Below, in pieces: positions 21,259 through 30,473 of a DNA stretch of 64,000 nt. Numbering within the stretch: position 1 is the first letter of the stretch; every line of letters begins with the position of its first letter. The notes beneath the pieces were generated by a model. It ran no database searches and was not told where the DNA came from. It saw only the letters and a program-made list of their open reading frames with translations. Source of the DNA: JAGOCV01 sp049445855 (lineage in GTDB: Bacteria; Pseudomonadota; Gammaproteobacteria; Burkholderiales; Burkholderiaceae_C). The DNA lies in contig NZ_JBMSDV010000001.1 in assembly GCF_049445855.1 (NCBI RefSeq), positions 496,001 through 560,000 of the forward strand, in the 5' to 3' direction. The translations under genes were made by a program, and so were the position numbers.

Positions 21259-21816
21259 GTGGCACAGGAAAGCAGGCTGGAAGAGTGGCTCGCGCAGGAG
21301 AAACAAGTGCTCGAGCAGATGAACGGCGGTGCCGGAGCCGGCGTGTCCCGCCCAGACCAGGTCGCGGGCAAGACCGGGCTGGAACTGATGCACGCCATGC
21401 TGCGCGGCGAACTGCCCTACCCGCCCATCGCCCAGACGCTCGATTTCACACTCGTCGAAGCGGGCGACGGACACGCGATCTTCCAGGGCACGCCCGGACC
21501 GGCGCACCTCAACCCCATGGGCACGGTGCACGGCGGCTGGTACGCCACGCTGCTCGACTCGGCCCTCGGCTGTGCGGTGCACACGAAGATGCCGGTCGGC
21601 CGCGGCTACACCACGGCCGAACTCGGCGTGAATCTGGTCAAGGCCATCCCGCTGAAAGTGCAGCGCGTGCGCGCAGAGGGCCGCGTGCTCCATGCCGGAC
21701 GCCAGCTCGCTACCGCAGAGGCCAAGCTCTACGGCCCGGACGGCACGCTGTACGCGCACGCCACGACGACCTGTCTGGTTTTCGAGATTCCCGGCGCGAA
21801 GCAGCCAGGCCAATAA
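21259..21816 (+). CDS. PaaI-type hotdog thioesterase
   Basis: 185 residues with a GTG start preceded by AGGAAAG at 7 bases. The hotdog-fold motif HLNPMGTVHGGWYATLLDSA holds the catalytic HGG region of the PaaI/YbgC class, followed by GRGYTTAELGVNLVKAI. Such enzymes hydrolyse acyl- or aryl-CoA esters. The 60-residue N-terminal extension, rich in charged residues, is seen in the longer PaaI-like proteins. The substrate is unknown. It is divergent from the MarR-MFS pair and may share its regulation. Confidence 0.85.
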   Translation: MAQESRLEEWLAQEKQVLEQMNGGAGAGVSRPDQVAGKTGLELMHAMLRGELPYPPIAQTLDFTLVEAGDGHAIFQGTPGPAHLNPMGTVHGGWYATLLDSALGCAVHTKMPVGRGYTTAELGVNLVKAIPLKVQRVRAEGRVLHAGRQLATAEAKLYGPDGTLYAHATTTCLVFEIPGAKQPGQ

Positions 21817-21860
21817 CCGAGCGCCAGCATGCGGCACCGCGCGTCCGGATAATCGGCCGC

Positions 21861-22271
21861 ATGCGAATCCTCCACACCATGCTGCGCGTCGGCAACCTGC
21901 AGCGCTCCATCGATTTCTACACCCAGGTGCTCGGCATGAAGGTGCTACGCACGTCCGAGAACACCGAGTACAAGTACTCGCTCGCGTTCCTGGGCTACGG
22001 GAGCAATCCGGATCACGCCGAGATCGAGCTCACCTACAACTGGGGGACCGACAGCTACGAACTCGGCACGGCCTACGGCCACATCGCACTGGGCGTGCCT
22101 GATGCGTACGCGGCCTGCGAGAAGATCAAGGCGGCCGGCGGCAACGTGACGCGCGAAGCGGGCCCGGTCAAGGGCGGCACGACGGTCATCGCCTTCGTGA
22201 CCGACCCGGACGGCTACAAGATCGAACTGATCCAGCGCGCCGAAGGCGAAAGCGGCAAGGGCCTTCGCTGA
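21861..22271 (+). CDS. gloA: Lactoylglutathione lyase (glyoxalase I)
   Basis: 136 residues. The four metal ligands are at H5, E56, H74 and E122, the same positions as in E. coli GloA, and GSNPDHAEIELTYNWG and YGHIALGV are family signatures. It isomerises the methylglyoxal-glutathione hemithioacetal to S-lactoylglutathione. Its closeness to Entner-Doudoroff and KDPGal enzymes, which raise triose phosphate flux, makes a detoxifying role sensible. Confidence 0.95.
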   Translation: MRILHTMLRVGNLQRSIDFYTQVLGMKVLRTSENTEYKYSLAFLGYGSNPDHAEIELTYNWGTDSYELGTAYGHIALGVPDAYAACEKIKAAGGNVTREAGPVKGGTTVIAFVTDPDGYKIELIQRAEGESGKGLR

Positions 22272-22280
22272 AAGGGCGCT

Positions 22281-22922
22281 TCAGCCGCGCCTGAGCGCGG
22301 CGGCTTCCTTCGCCAGCCCCGTGATGCGGGCCCAGTCGCCTTGGGCAATTGCGCTGGCGGGCGTGATCCACGATCCGCCGACGCAGGCGACGTTGGACAG
22401 CGACAGGAATTCCTGCGCATTGGCCGCGCTCACGCCGCCGGTGGGGCAGAACTTCACGTCACCGAACGGCCCCTGCCAGGCTGTCAGCATGGGAATGCCG
22501 CCGGCCTGCATGGCCGGGAAGAACTTGAGTTCGGTGTAGCCGTCTTCCTGCGCGGCCATGATCTCGCTGCCGGTGGCCACGCCGGGCAGCAGTGGCAGGC
22601 CGAGGTCGCGACAGGCCTTGCCGACGTTGTGCGTGTAACCAGGGCTGACGGCGAACCGCGCTCCGGCGAGCGCGGATGCCTGCGCATCCGACGCGCTGCG
22701 CACCGTGCCTGCGCCGACCACGGCTTCAGGCACTTCCTTCGCGATCGCTTCAATGCATGCCAGCGCCACCGGTGTGCGCAGCGTCACCTCCAGCATGCGG
22801 ATGCCACCTGCCACCAGCGCACGCGCCAGGGGCACGGCGTGCGCCGGGTCGGACAGCACGATGACCGGGATGACCGGCGCGTCGCGCATCACTTCGATTG
22901 CGGTGAGTGGGCTCACAGCCAT
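22281..22922 (-). CDS. eda: KDPG aldolase
   Basis: 213 residues. Catalytic Glu in MLEVTLRTPVALACIEAI, Schiff-base Lys in YTELKFFPAMQAGGIP, phosphate site in FCPTGGVSAANA. It cleaves KDPG to pyruvate and glyceraldehyde 3-phosphate, and usually also acts on 2-keto-4-hydroxyglutarate. MAVSPLTAIEVM at 22922 is the start; the gene overlaps the end of edd by 10 bp. Confidence 0.95.
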   Translation of the reverse strand: MAVSPLTAIEVMRDAPVIPVIVLSDPAHAVPLARALVAGGIRMLEVTLRTPVALACIEAIAKEVPEAVVGAGTVRSASDAQASALAGARFAVSPGYTHNVGKACRDLGLPLLPGVATGSEIMAAQEDGYTELKFFPAMQAGGIPMLTAWQGPFGDVKFCPTGGVSAANAQEFLSLSNVACVGGSWITPASAIAQGDWARITGLAKEAAALRRG

Positions 22923-24751
22923 GTGCAGGCTCCTTCTTCGGCGGTGATGGCATTGCGTCGCATGCCGGCAAACAGTTCGCGGCCCAGTCCCATGCCACCG
23001 GAGATCCTGAGCGAGTCGGGCATCTGCGCGACGGGCCGCGCCTGCCATTCTGCCGCGTCCACCGCGACTTCAAGCAAACCGGCGTCGGCATCGAGGCGGA
23101 TCACGTCACCGTCCTGCACCCGTGCGAGCGGCCCGCCCGCCAGTGCCTCGGGCGACACGTGGATGGCGGCCGGCACCTTGCCCGACGCGCCGCTCATGCG
23201 GCCATCGGTCACGAGGGCCACCTTGTAGCCCTTGTTCTGCAACACGGCGAGCGGCGGCGTGAGCTTATGCAGCTCGGGCATGCCGTTGGCCTGAGGACCC
23301 TGCCAGCGCACGACGCAGATCACGTCGCGGTCCAGCTCGCCCGCGTGGAAAGCTTTCTGCAAGGCCTCCTGCGAGTCGAACACGCGGGCAGGTGCTTCGA
23401 CGATGTGACGATCATCCGGGATCGACGACACCTTGATCACGCTGCGCCCGAGATTGCCGGCCAGCAGCTTGAGGCCGCCCGTCGCAGTGAACGGCGCCGA
23501 CGCGGGGCGCACGATGGTGTCGTCCTTCGACGCGCCGCTGTCGTGCCACACGAGCCTGTCGCCGTCCATGGCCGGTTCGCGCGTGAATTCGCGGATGCCT
23601 CCCGCGCGCACCGCCAGCACGTCCTCATGCATGAAGCCGGCGTCCAGCAGCTCCCGGATGATGAACCCGGTACCGCCGGCCGCCTGGAACTGGTTCACGT
23701 CGGCCTTGCCATTGGGATACACGTGCGACAGCAGCGGCACGGCGTCGGAGAGTTGCGCGAAGTCGTCCCAGTCGATCACGATGCCTGCCGAGCGCGCGAC
23801 GGCGATCCAGTGGATCAGGTGGTTGGTCGAACCGCCCGTGGCCAGCAGCGCCACCATCGCGTTGACGATGGCGCGTTCGTCCACCACCTTGCCGATGGGC
23901 GGGCAGCCTTGCGGATTGCCGACACCCAGCACAGTGCGCGCCGCCTCGCGCGTGAGCGCATCGCGCAAGCCACTTCCCGGCTGCACGAAGGCCGTGCCGG
24001 GGACATGCAGGCCCATCGCTTCCAGCAGCATCTGGTTGCTGTTGGCCGTGCCGTAGAAGGTGCAGGTGCCCGGCGCGTGGTAGGCCTTCGACTCCGCATC
24101 GAGCAGCGCTTCGCGCCCGACGAGCCCTTGTGCAGCCTGTTCACGCACCTTGGCCTTCTCGCTGTTGGACAGGCCGCTGGGCATGGGCCCGGCGGGTACG
24201 AACACGGTGGGCAGATGGCCGAAATGCAGTGCGCCGATCAGCAGGCCGGGCACGATCTTGTCGCACACGCCGAGCATCAGCGCCGCGTCGAACACGTCGT
24301 GCGAGAGCGAGACCGCCGTCGCCATGGCGATCACGTCGCGCGAGAACAGGCTGAGCTCCATGCCGGGCGTGCCCTGTGTCACGCCGTCGCACATGGCCGG
24401 CACGCCTCCGGCCACCTGCGCCGTCGCGCCGTGCAACCGGGCCTCGGCCTTGATGAGTTCGGGGTAGCTGCCCAGCGGCGTGTGGGCCGACAGCATGTCG
24501 TTGTAGGCGTTGACGATGCCGATGTTGGGCGAGCGCTGCGGCACCAGCGGGATGCGCATCGCATGGGATTTGTCAGTCACCGGCATGCCCGCGAAAGCGT
24601 GCGCGACATTGGCACAACCCAGGCGCTCGGCACCGGGAGCGCGATCGGACATGCGCACGATCTGCTGCAGGTACGCACTTCGCGTGGGCCCGCTTTTCTG
24701 CTGGATGCGGGAGGTGACGGCCGCGATGGTGGGGTGGAGTTTCATCGGCAT
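22913..24751 (-). CDS. edd: Phosphogluconate dehydratase
   Basis: 612 residues, IlvD/Edd family, the usual length for 6-phosphogluconate dehydratase. FeS-cluster and active-site motifs include PAMCDGVTQGTPGMELS, LMLGVCDKIVPGLLIGA, GTCTFYGTANSNQM and LVTDGRMSGASGKVPAAI. It converts 6-phosphogluconate to KDPG, feeding Eda, encoded next with a 10-bp overlap. MPMKLHPTIAAV offers two close starts (24751, 24745). Confidence 0.96.
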   Translation of the reverse strand: MPMKLHPTIAAVTSRIQQKSGPTRSAYLQQIVRMSDRAPGAERLGCANVAHAFAGMPVTDKSHAMRIPLVPQRSPNIGIVNAYNDMLSAHTPLGSYPELIKAEARLHGATAQVAGGVPAMCDGVTQGTPGMELSLFSRDVIAMATAVSLSHDVFDAALMLGVCDKIVPGLLIGALHFGHLPTVFVPAGPMPSGLSNSEKAKVREQAAQGLVGREALLDAESKAYHAPGTCTFYGTANSNQMLLEAMGLHVPGTAFVQPGSGLRDALTREAARTVLGVGNPQGCPPIGKVVDERAIVNAMVALLATGGSTNHLIHWIAVARSAGIVIDWDDFAQLSDAVPLLSHVYPNGKADVNQFQAAGGTGFIIRELLDAGFMHEDVLAVRAGGIREFTREPAMDGDRLVWHDSGASKDDTIVRPASAPFTATGGLKLLAGNLGRSVIKVSSIPDDRHIVEAPARVFDSQEALQKAFHAGELDRDVICVVRWQGPQANGMPELHKLTPPLAVLQNKGYKVALVTDGRMSGASGKVPAAIHVSPEALAGGPLARVQDGDVIRLDADAGLLEVAVDAAEWQARPVAQMPDSLRISGGMGLGRELFAGMRRNAITAEEGACTWL

Positions 24752-24892
24752 CGTGAGTGCATCGTGGGTAGGTGGGTTGCATGCATGCTACTCCCCGAAG
24801 ATATCCCGTGGACGGCGTCGCGGTTACGGGCGGGTTACAGCGCGCATCCCGGGGCCTGCGGCGTTAACATCCCGTATCCACATCCTTCTTCC

Positions 24893-25504
24893 ATGACCTT
24901 GCCCCTCAAGCCCGTGCGCGACCCGGCTCCGCTGCTGGAGCAGACGCTGCATGCGTGGGGTCGCGCCGAGGACCTGTGGGTCTTCGGTTACGCATCACTG
25001 ATCTGGCGGCCTGACTTCGACTATGCAGAGCGTCGCAGTGGCCGCGTGCATGGCTGGCACCGGGCGCTCAAGATGTGGAGCCGTGTGAACCGGGGCACGC
25101 CCGAATGTCCGGGCCTCGTCTTCGGGCTCATTCAGGGCGGCAGCTGTCAGGGCGTCGTGTTCCGCATCCCGCGCCAGGAAGGCGAAGCCGTGTTGCACCG
25201 CCTGTGGGATCGCGAGATGCCCACCGGCGTGTACGACCCGCGCTGGCTGCGCTGCATCACGCCGCAAGGCGATGTGCGCGCGCTGACCTTCACGCTTTCG
25301 CGCAGCAGCCCCAACTACACCGGTGTACTCGAGGACACCCACTACCGGCAGATCTTTTCGCAGGCCACCGGCCGCTACGGCACCACGCTGGAATACGCGA
25401 AGCTCACGCTGGATGAACTGCACCGCCACAACATCCGCGACCGCGCGCTGGAGCGGCTGCTGCAGCTGTCGGACGCGCCAGACCCAGGCCCCGGCCAGCC
25501 CTGA
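24893..25504 (+). CDS. ChaC-like gamma-glutamylcyclotransferase
   Basis: 203 residues with the ChaC motif LWVFGYASLIWRPDFDY (substrate loop) and the partner segment RVHGWHRALKMWS. Members cleave glutathione or gamma-glutamyl peptides to 5-oxoproline; the catalytic Glu is likely in HRLWDREMPTGVYDP. It is a lone gene facing away from edd, 141 bp apart. Confidence 0.87.
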   Translation: MTLPLKPVRDPAPLLEQTLHAWGRAEDLWVFGYASLIWRPDFDYAERRSGRVHGWHRALKMWSRVNRGTPECPGLVFGLIQGGSCQGVVFRIPRQEGEAVLHRLWDREMPTGVYDPRWLRCITPQGDVRALTFTLSRSSPNYTGVLEDTHYRQIFSQATGRYGTTLEYAKLTLDELHRHNIRDRALERLLQLSDAPDPGPGQP

Positions 25505-25521
25505 AAGTCCCGTGGCGGCAA

Positions 25522-26124
25522 TCAGCGACGCCTGCGCACCAGCAGCGCCTCTGCGCGCGCCAGGTCTTCCAGGGTGTCGATGTCGGTGACGATGCCTTCG
25601 TCGGTGAGGTCCATGCGTGTCACCAGTCCTGCTGCTTCATGAGCACGGAGAATCTGCTGAGCACCTCGGTCGCCGGTCAACGCAGCCAGTGCGTCGCCGC
25701 AGGACGCCGCGAAGCCGACAGGATGCCCGCGGGTTCCCTCGAAGAACGGCACGACCACGCCGCCGCTTCCGGCCAGCGCATCCGCCACGCGCCGCAACGA
25801 TTCTGCATTCACCAGCGGCAAGTCGGCGGGCAGCACCAGCCAGCCGGGTGCATCGCGAGTCGCCCGGACGGCCGCAGCAATGCTCTCGCCCATGCCCGGA
25901 TGCCCTGCGTCTTCCAGATGCCATGGCAGGCCGCTGGAACGCACGGCCTCCAGCGTGAGTTGCAGCACAGGCGTGCCGGCCAGCAAGGCCTGCAACTTGT
26001 GCACTTTCGCGCCGGATGCCATGAAGCGCTCGCCCCGGCCAGAAGCCAGCACGATCACGACAGGCAGGTCATGAGGGGCGGTTGATGCTTGTCCCGGCGC
26101 AAGATCGGATTCGGGGCTATTCAT
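25522..26124 (-). CDS. MobA-like nucleotidyltransferase
   Basis: 200 residues. The N-terminal nucleotide loop VVIVLASGRGERFMASG and the metal-site segment LVLPADLPLVNAESL place it in the MobA/MocA-like NTP transferase group. GTRGHPVGFAASCGDAL matches the MocA-type cofactor cytidylyltransferases that act on molybdopterin for xanthine-oxidase-type enzymes. No such enzyme is adjacent, so the cofactor role is inference. MNSPESDLAPG at 26124 (ATG) is preferred to an earlier TTG. Confidence 0.78.
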   Translation of the reverse strand: MNSPESDLAPGQASTAPHDLPVVIVLASGRGERFMASGAKVHKLQALLAGTPVLQLTLEAVRSSGLPWHLEDAGHPGMGESIAAAVRATRDAPGWLVLPADLPLVNAESLRRVADALAGSGGVVVPFFEGTRGHPVGFAASCGDALAALTGDRGAQQILRAHEAAGLVTRMDLTDEGIVTDIDTLEDLARAEALLVRRRR

Positions 26125-26135
26125 ATACTGGCAGT

Positions 26136-26786
26136 ATGTCAAAGACGTCCGAAGAAATCGCCAGCCTGCGCAAAAGCTACGAGCGCGCCGAACTCAGCGA
26201 AGAGGCCTCGCTGGCCGACCCGCTTCGCCAGTTCGGCCAGTGGCTGGACGAGGCCATCGCTGCGCAGGTGCCCGAGCCGAACGCCATGACGCTGGCCACG
26301 GTGGGCAGCAACCTGCGCCCCAGCACGCGCATCGTGCTGATCAAGGGCTTCGACGAACGCGGCATCGTGTGGTTCACGAACTATGACAGCCGCAAGGGCC
26401 GCGAACTCGCGGGCAACCCCTTCGCCGCGCTGCAGTTCCACTGGGTCGAGCTCGAGCGCACGGTCCGCATCGAAGGCACGGTCGAGAAGGTCAGCGCGGA
26501 AGAAAGCGATGCATATTTCCACAGCCGTCCGCTGGACTCGCGCATCGGCGCCTGGGCCAGCCCGCAGAGCGAGGTGATCAGCGGACGCAGTGTGCTGGTG
26601 GCCAACGCCGCGAAGTACGGCGCGCAGTTCATGCTGAACCCGCCGCGTCCGCCGCACTGGGGCGGCTACCGCCTCAAGGCCGATGAATGGCAGTTCTGGC
26701 AGGGCCGCAAGAGCCGCCTGCACGATCGCCTGCGCTACCGCGAAAACGGTTCGGGTGGTTGGATCCGCGAGCGGCTCGCACCGTGA
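26136..26786 (+). CDS. pdxH: Pyridoxamine 5'-phosphate oxidase
   Basis: 216 residues. FMN- and PLP-binding motifs are clear: PNAMTLATVGSNLRPSTRIV, FTNYDSRKGRELAGNPFAAL, SRPLDSRIGAWASPQS and the C-terminal RLHDRLRYRENGSGGWIRERLAP. It oxidises pyridoxine or pyridoxamine phosphate to PLP. Its start is 11 bp from the divergent nucleotidyltransferase start, so their promoters must overlap the neighbouring genes. Confidence 0.97.
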   Translation: MSKTSEEIASLRKSYERAELSEEASLADPLRQFGQWLDEAIAAQVPEPNAMTLATVGSNLRPSTRIVLIKGFDERGIVWFTNYDSRKGRELAGNPFAALQFHWVELERTVRIEGTVEKVSAEESDAYFHSRPLDSRIGAWASPQSEVISGRSVLVANAAKYGAQFMLNPPRPPHWGGYRLKADEWQFWQGRKSRLHDRLRYRENGSGGWIRERLAP

Positions 26787-26811
26787 ATGCGCTGGATGCG
26801 TCCGTTGGCGC

Positions 26812-27756
26812 TCAGCCGATCCAGGACACCACGGCCATCGTCAGCGTGAGCGAGACAATGCCCACCACCGATGACACGGCCACCGCCGCCGTCACCTGCT
26901 CTTCCGCCACCTTGTAGCGCTGCGAGAACAGGAACACGTTGGCGCCCATGGGCAGGGCTGCGGTGACCGTCATCACGGCCAGCTGCATGCCGCGCAACCC
27001 CAGCAGCCAACCGAGGCCGCCCATCAACACCGGCAGGATGAAATTCTTGGCGAACGACAGTGCCAGCGCCGGCTTGAGGTGCGGCCCCACCGGGTTGTGC
27101 GAGAGCGTCACGCCGACGAGCAGCAGCGCCATCGGGCCGAATGCGGCACCCAGCAGTTGCAGCGGCTTGTCCACGATGGGCGCGATGCCGATGCCCGTCT
27201 GCGCATAGAGCAAGCCCACGATGATGGGCAGCGGCACAGGGTGGATCACCGCGTTGCGCAAGGCCAGCAGCACGGTGTGAACCGGATGACGCGTCGGTGC
27301 ACCCTCGACCTTTTCGCGCAGCACAAGCAGCTCCAGCACCACGGTGGCCAGCGTGAGCAGCACCACCGCATGCAGCGAAATGAGCGTGAGCAGCAGCACG
27401 CCACCTGCTTCGCCGTAGGCCAGCGTGATGAGCGGGATGCCCATCATGATGGTGTTGCTGAAGATGGCAGCGAGCGCGAGCACGGTGCCCTTGCGGTTCC
27501 AGCCCTGCGTGGCCAGCACGCCGAAGAACAGCAGGATCGCCGCCGCGAAATAGATGGCGATGGGCTTGAATTCCAGATGCTCCAGATCGACCGAACTCAT
27601 CGCGCGGAACAGCAGCGCCGGCGCGAGCACGAGGAACACGAGGTTGGAGAGGTCACGGACGGCAGCGCCGCCGATCCAGCCGCGCTTTCCAGAGAGATAT
27701 CCCACGGCGATGAGCAGGATGACAGGGACAAGCGCCTGGAAGACGGGATGGTTCAC
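26812..27756 (-). CDS. AEC family transporter
   Basis: 314 residues with about 10 membrane helices in two halves. VFQALVPVILLIAVGYLSGKRGWI, NLVFLVLAPALLFRAMSSV and the C-terminal LPMGANVFLFSQRYKVAEE are typical of auxin-efflux-carrier-type permeases, which in bacteria move malate, malonate or similar acids. It converges with pdxH. Substrate unknown. Confidence 0.9.
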   Translation of the reverse strand: MNHPVFQALVPVILLIAVGYLSGKRGWIGGAAVRDLSNLVFLVLAPALLFRAMSSVDLEHLEFKPIAIYFAAAILLFFGVLATQGWNRKGTVLALAAIFSNTIMMGIPLITLAYGEAGGVLLLTLISLHAVVLLTLATVVLELLVLREKVEGAPTRHPVHTVLLALRNAVIHPVPLPIIVGLLYAQTGIGIAPIVDKPLQLLGAAFGPMALLLVGVTLSHNPVGPHLKPALALSFAKNFILPVLMGGLGWLLGLRGMQLAVMTVTAALPMGANVFLFSQRYKVAEEQVTAAVAVSSVVGIVSLTLTMAVVSWIG

Positions 27757-27766
27757 GAGGAGTGGG

Positions 27767-27805
27767 GAAAGAAAAAGAGGCCCCTGCCGTGTGCAGGCAG
27801 GGGCC
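27767..27805 (-). terminator. Rho-independent terminator of the TonB receptor gene
   Basis: On the minus strand a perfect 10-bp stem GGCCCCTGCC / GGCAGGGGCC with a 7-base loop is followed by TCTTTTTCTTTCC. It lies 50 bp after the TonB receptor stop and just before the AEC start. Confidence 0.88.
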
Positions 27806-27854
27806 CCAGTTTACAAGGCAGCGCCTTGCAGATCGCTGGCTGTCTCGCCCGGCG

Positions 27855-29951
27855 TCAGAAGTCCACGCGCATGCCTACCTTCAACGTGCGGCCCGGCAGT
27901 GGTGCCTTGGGGAACGCGGTCGTGGTCAGGATGGAGGTCGCGCTGTAGGCCAGCTGATTGGTGATGTTGTCCAGCCGCGCGTACCAGAGGATGCTGGACG
28001 CCCCCGCTTTCTGGCGGTAGGAGGCGGCTGCATTCCAGAGCGTGAACGCTTCGGTCGGCTGGTCGCCCGGCGCGACGCGGTTCTGCGCAGCAGACCGGTC
28101 GAAACCGAGACGAGCCGTCCACGGACCTTCGCTCCACGCCACGGTGGCACCCACCCGCACGGGGGCGATGCGCGGCAACGGCGCGCCGGTGTCGCTGTTC
28201 ACTGCACGCACGATATCGCCGCGCAGTTCCAGATCGACCTTGGACCCCGCGTCGAGCAGGCGGATGTTTCCGCTGGCCTCCAGCCCCGTGAAGCGCGCAC
28301 GCACGCCGCGGTAAGCCTGCTCCGCGAAGATTTCCTCACCGCTGCCGTCGGCGATGCCGTCGCCGTCGGCGTCCACCGGGTTGAACTCGCCGTCCGCACC
28401 ATAGGCATTGCCGGAATTGCCGAGGCCGATGTAGTTGGCGAAGCGGCTTGCGTAAGCGTTCACGGCGAAGCGGTTCGCGCCGTTCTTCCAGCTTGCACCG
28501 AAGTCGAGGCTGTTGGACTTCTCCTTGCCGAGCGTGGCGTCGCCGGTCTCCCACGCGGCAGTGGCGATGTGCGGGCCATTCGCATACAGCTCGTAGTCCT
28601 TCGGTGCGCGCTCGGTATGCGCGACGTTCGCCGTCAGTTGCCATTGCGGCGCGACATTGAACAGCACGCCACCCGCGTAGCTGAACGGGTTGAAGCTGCG
28701 GCTGCCCGGCGTGAAGCGCGTGACCGCCGGATCCGGGTTGCCGAAGGATTCCACCTGCACGCGCTCGGTGCGCGCGCCGAAGCTGAACTTGCCCCAGGGC
28801 ATGCCGAGTTCCTCGTGCAGGAACAACGCACGCGTCTTCGTGCTGCTGAAGGGCGCGAACGCTTCTTCGCCGTCGGCAGAGAAACGCGACGCCTCGATCT
28901 GCAGGCCGATCACGCCATCCAGGCTTCCCCAGCGCGCGTGCCGGGCCTCGATGCGCAGGTCATTGCCGCGGTTGTCGAACACGGTACCGGTTACCGCGCC
29001 TTCGAATTCGGTGTGCGTGTAGTCGGTATGGCTGAACTGGCCCTTGATGCTCTGCAGCCAGCCGCCGAAGCCGCGCCACTCGCCTTCCAGCGCAAAGCGG
29101 TCCTGGCGCATGCCGATGGTGACCTCGTCCTCGGCCACGGTACCGTAGTTGCTGCGGTAGGTGCCGAGCGATGCGCCAAGGTAGCCGCGGTCGAAGAAAA
29201 GCGTGCTGCCCACGGCGCCGCCCTGCATGTCGCTCGCGGAATTGCAGATGCGCTTGTCTTCGGCTGGCGAGCCGGGCTTGGTGCACGGCAGCAGCACGGG
29301 CACCGAAACGTCGGATGTTCGGCGGTCCATCACGTCCACGTGCCAGGCCATGCGGCCGAAGCCGCCCTCCACCAGTGCGGCACCGCCGCGCTCGCGGTTG
29401 CCCGTGGCGAAGCCCAGGTCGGCGCGGCCGTGTACGCCCTCGATGGGCTCGCGCGGAATGCGGTTGTCGATCACGTTGACCACGCCACCGACGGCGCTGC
29501 CACCGTACAGCAACGCACCCGGACCGCGAAGCACTTCGATGCGCTCGATGGCGAGTGGATCGAGGGGCACGGCATGGTCGAAGCTGAGCGACGATGCATC
29601 GACCGACGCGCCGCTGTTGTTCAGCACGCGGATGCGGTCGCCATCCTGGCCCCGGATGATCGGGCGGCTGGCGTTCGGCCCGAAGTAGGTGCTGGCGACG
29701 CCGGGCATACCGCTGAGCGTTTCACCGAGCGTGGTGCCGGAGCGCAGCAACAACGCGTCGCCCGACAGGGTGGAAGCTGGCGAAATGAGTTCGTCGGAAC
29801 CCAATGGATTGCCGGTGACCGTCACTTCCTTGAGCGTGGCGGTCGCGGCAGCGGAAGGCACTGCCGGCGTGGTGGTTTGCGCCCAGGCCAGCGAGCCGAG
29901 CAGGGAAAGGACAGCCGCGCTCGCAGCGCGACGACGAAAGACGATGTTCAT
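27855..29951 (-). CDS. TonB-dependent receptor, ZnuD-like
   Basis: 698 residues with a signal peptide ending SLAWAQ. The plug includes RPIIRGQDGDRIRVLNNSG, IERIEVLRGPGALLYGG and AVGGVVNVIDNRIP; the rest is a 22-strand barrel ending in aromatic F. The short barrel, the Cys pair (VLLPCTKPGSPAEDKRICN) and the overall pattern resemble ZnuD zinc receptors. Zinc is supported by the His-rich protein encoded immediately upstream, but no Zur box was recognised. It brings its ligand across the outer membrane using TonB energy. Confidence 0.85.
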   Translation of the reverse strand: MNIVFRRRAASAAVLSLLGSLAWAQTTTPAVPSAAATATLKEVTVTGNPLGSDELISPASTLSGDALLLRSGTTLGETLSGMPGVASTYFGPNASRPIIRGQDGDRIRVLNNSGASVDASSLSFDHAVPLDPLAIERIEVLRGPGALLYGGSAVGGVVNVIDNRIPREPIEGVHGRADLGFATGNRERGGAALVEGGFGRMAWHVDVMDRRTSDVSVPVLLPCTKPGSPAEDKRICNSASDMQGGAVGSTLFFDRGYLGASLGTYRSNYGTVAEDEVTIGMRQDRFALEGEWRGFGGWLQSIKGQFSHTDYTHTEFEGAVTGTVFDNRGNDLRIEARHARWGSLDGVIGLQIEASRFSADGEEAFAPFSSTKTRALFLHEELGMPWGKFSFGARTERVQVESFGNPDPAVTRFTPGSRSFNPFSYAGGVLFNVAPQWQLTANVAHTERAPKDYELYANGPHIATAAWETGDATLGKEKSNSLDFGASWKNGANRFAVNAYASRFANYIGLGNSGNAYGADGEFNPVDADGDGIADGSGEEIFAEQAYRGVRARFTGLEASGNIRLLDAGSKVDLELRGDIVRAVNSDTGAPLPRIAPVRVGATVAWSEGPWTARLGFDRSAAQNRVAPGDQPTEAFTLWNAAASYRQKAGASSILWYARLDNITNQLAYSATSILTTTAFPKAPLPGRTLKVGMRVDF

Positions 29952-30029
29952 TGACGGTATCCGTTGAATCGGGAAAGCACGACGGGCCGCGCAGGCTCAC
30001 GCGCGCGCAGTCCGTCACGAAAGGAGGAT

Positions 30030-30464
30030 TCAGCGGAGGACGGGGGGTCCGCGCGCCTCGAACAGCGCGGCGAACCGGGCGACGGCTTCGCCCTGGAGGA
30101 ATGCGAGAACGAACGCTGGCGGCACGACCGGCAACGCAACGGCAGGAACACAGGGCAGCAGATCGCCATGCCCCAGCTGGTCATAGAGGCGGCATTCGCT
30201 GGTCTGGCCGTGGTCGCCGAAAAGTGCCTCGAGGCCGTGTGCCGGATGGCTGTGCTGGCCGGCTACGGCCTGGACGGCCCGGGGGGCATGTTTTGCGTGC
30301 AACGCGCCGTGTACCTGCCCGAGCCAGGGCGCCACCACAAGGGCGAGCGCCAGCCACCAGACACCCGTGAGACGGGCGACCTGGCGGATCGGGGAACGTG
30401 CGGGGACGTGCACTTGCGCTGCAACTTGCATGAGGGAGGGACGCAAGTATCGCAGATGGCGCAT
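30030..30464 (-). CDS. His-rich exported small protein
   Basis: 144 residues. A single hydrophobic segment (VWWLALALVVAPWLGQVHG) serves as signal or anchor. After it comes a His-rich part (HAKHAPRAVQAVAGQHSHPAHG, written here as HAKHAPRA then GQHSHPAHG) and a CRLYDQLGHGDLLPC segment, ending in FEARGPPVLR. Similar proteins of the DUF2946 kind are found next to outer-membrane metal receptors. A periplasmic metal-handling role with the downstream receptor is the best guess. It starts 9 bp after msrA ends; a second possible start is at 30431. Confidence 0.6.
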   Translation of the reverse strand: MRHLRYLRPSLMQVAAQVHVPARSPIRQVARLTGVWWLALALVVAPWLGQVHGALHAKHAPRAVQAVAGQHSHPAHGLEALFGDHGQTSECRLYDQLGHGDLLPCVPAVALPVVPPAFVLAFLQGEAVARFAALFEARGPPVLR

Positions 30465-30473
30465 CTGCGGGCT

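Noticed and set aside
22907..25504. 865-residue open frame on the plus strand
   Set aside because: Antisense of edd for most of its length; only its last 204 codons are real (ChaC-like gene from 24893).
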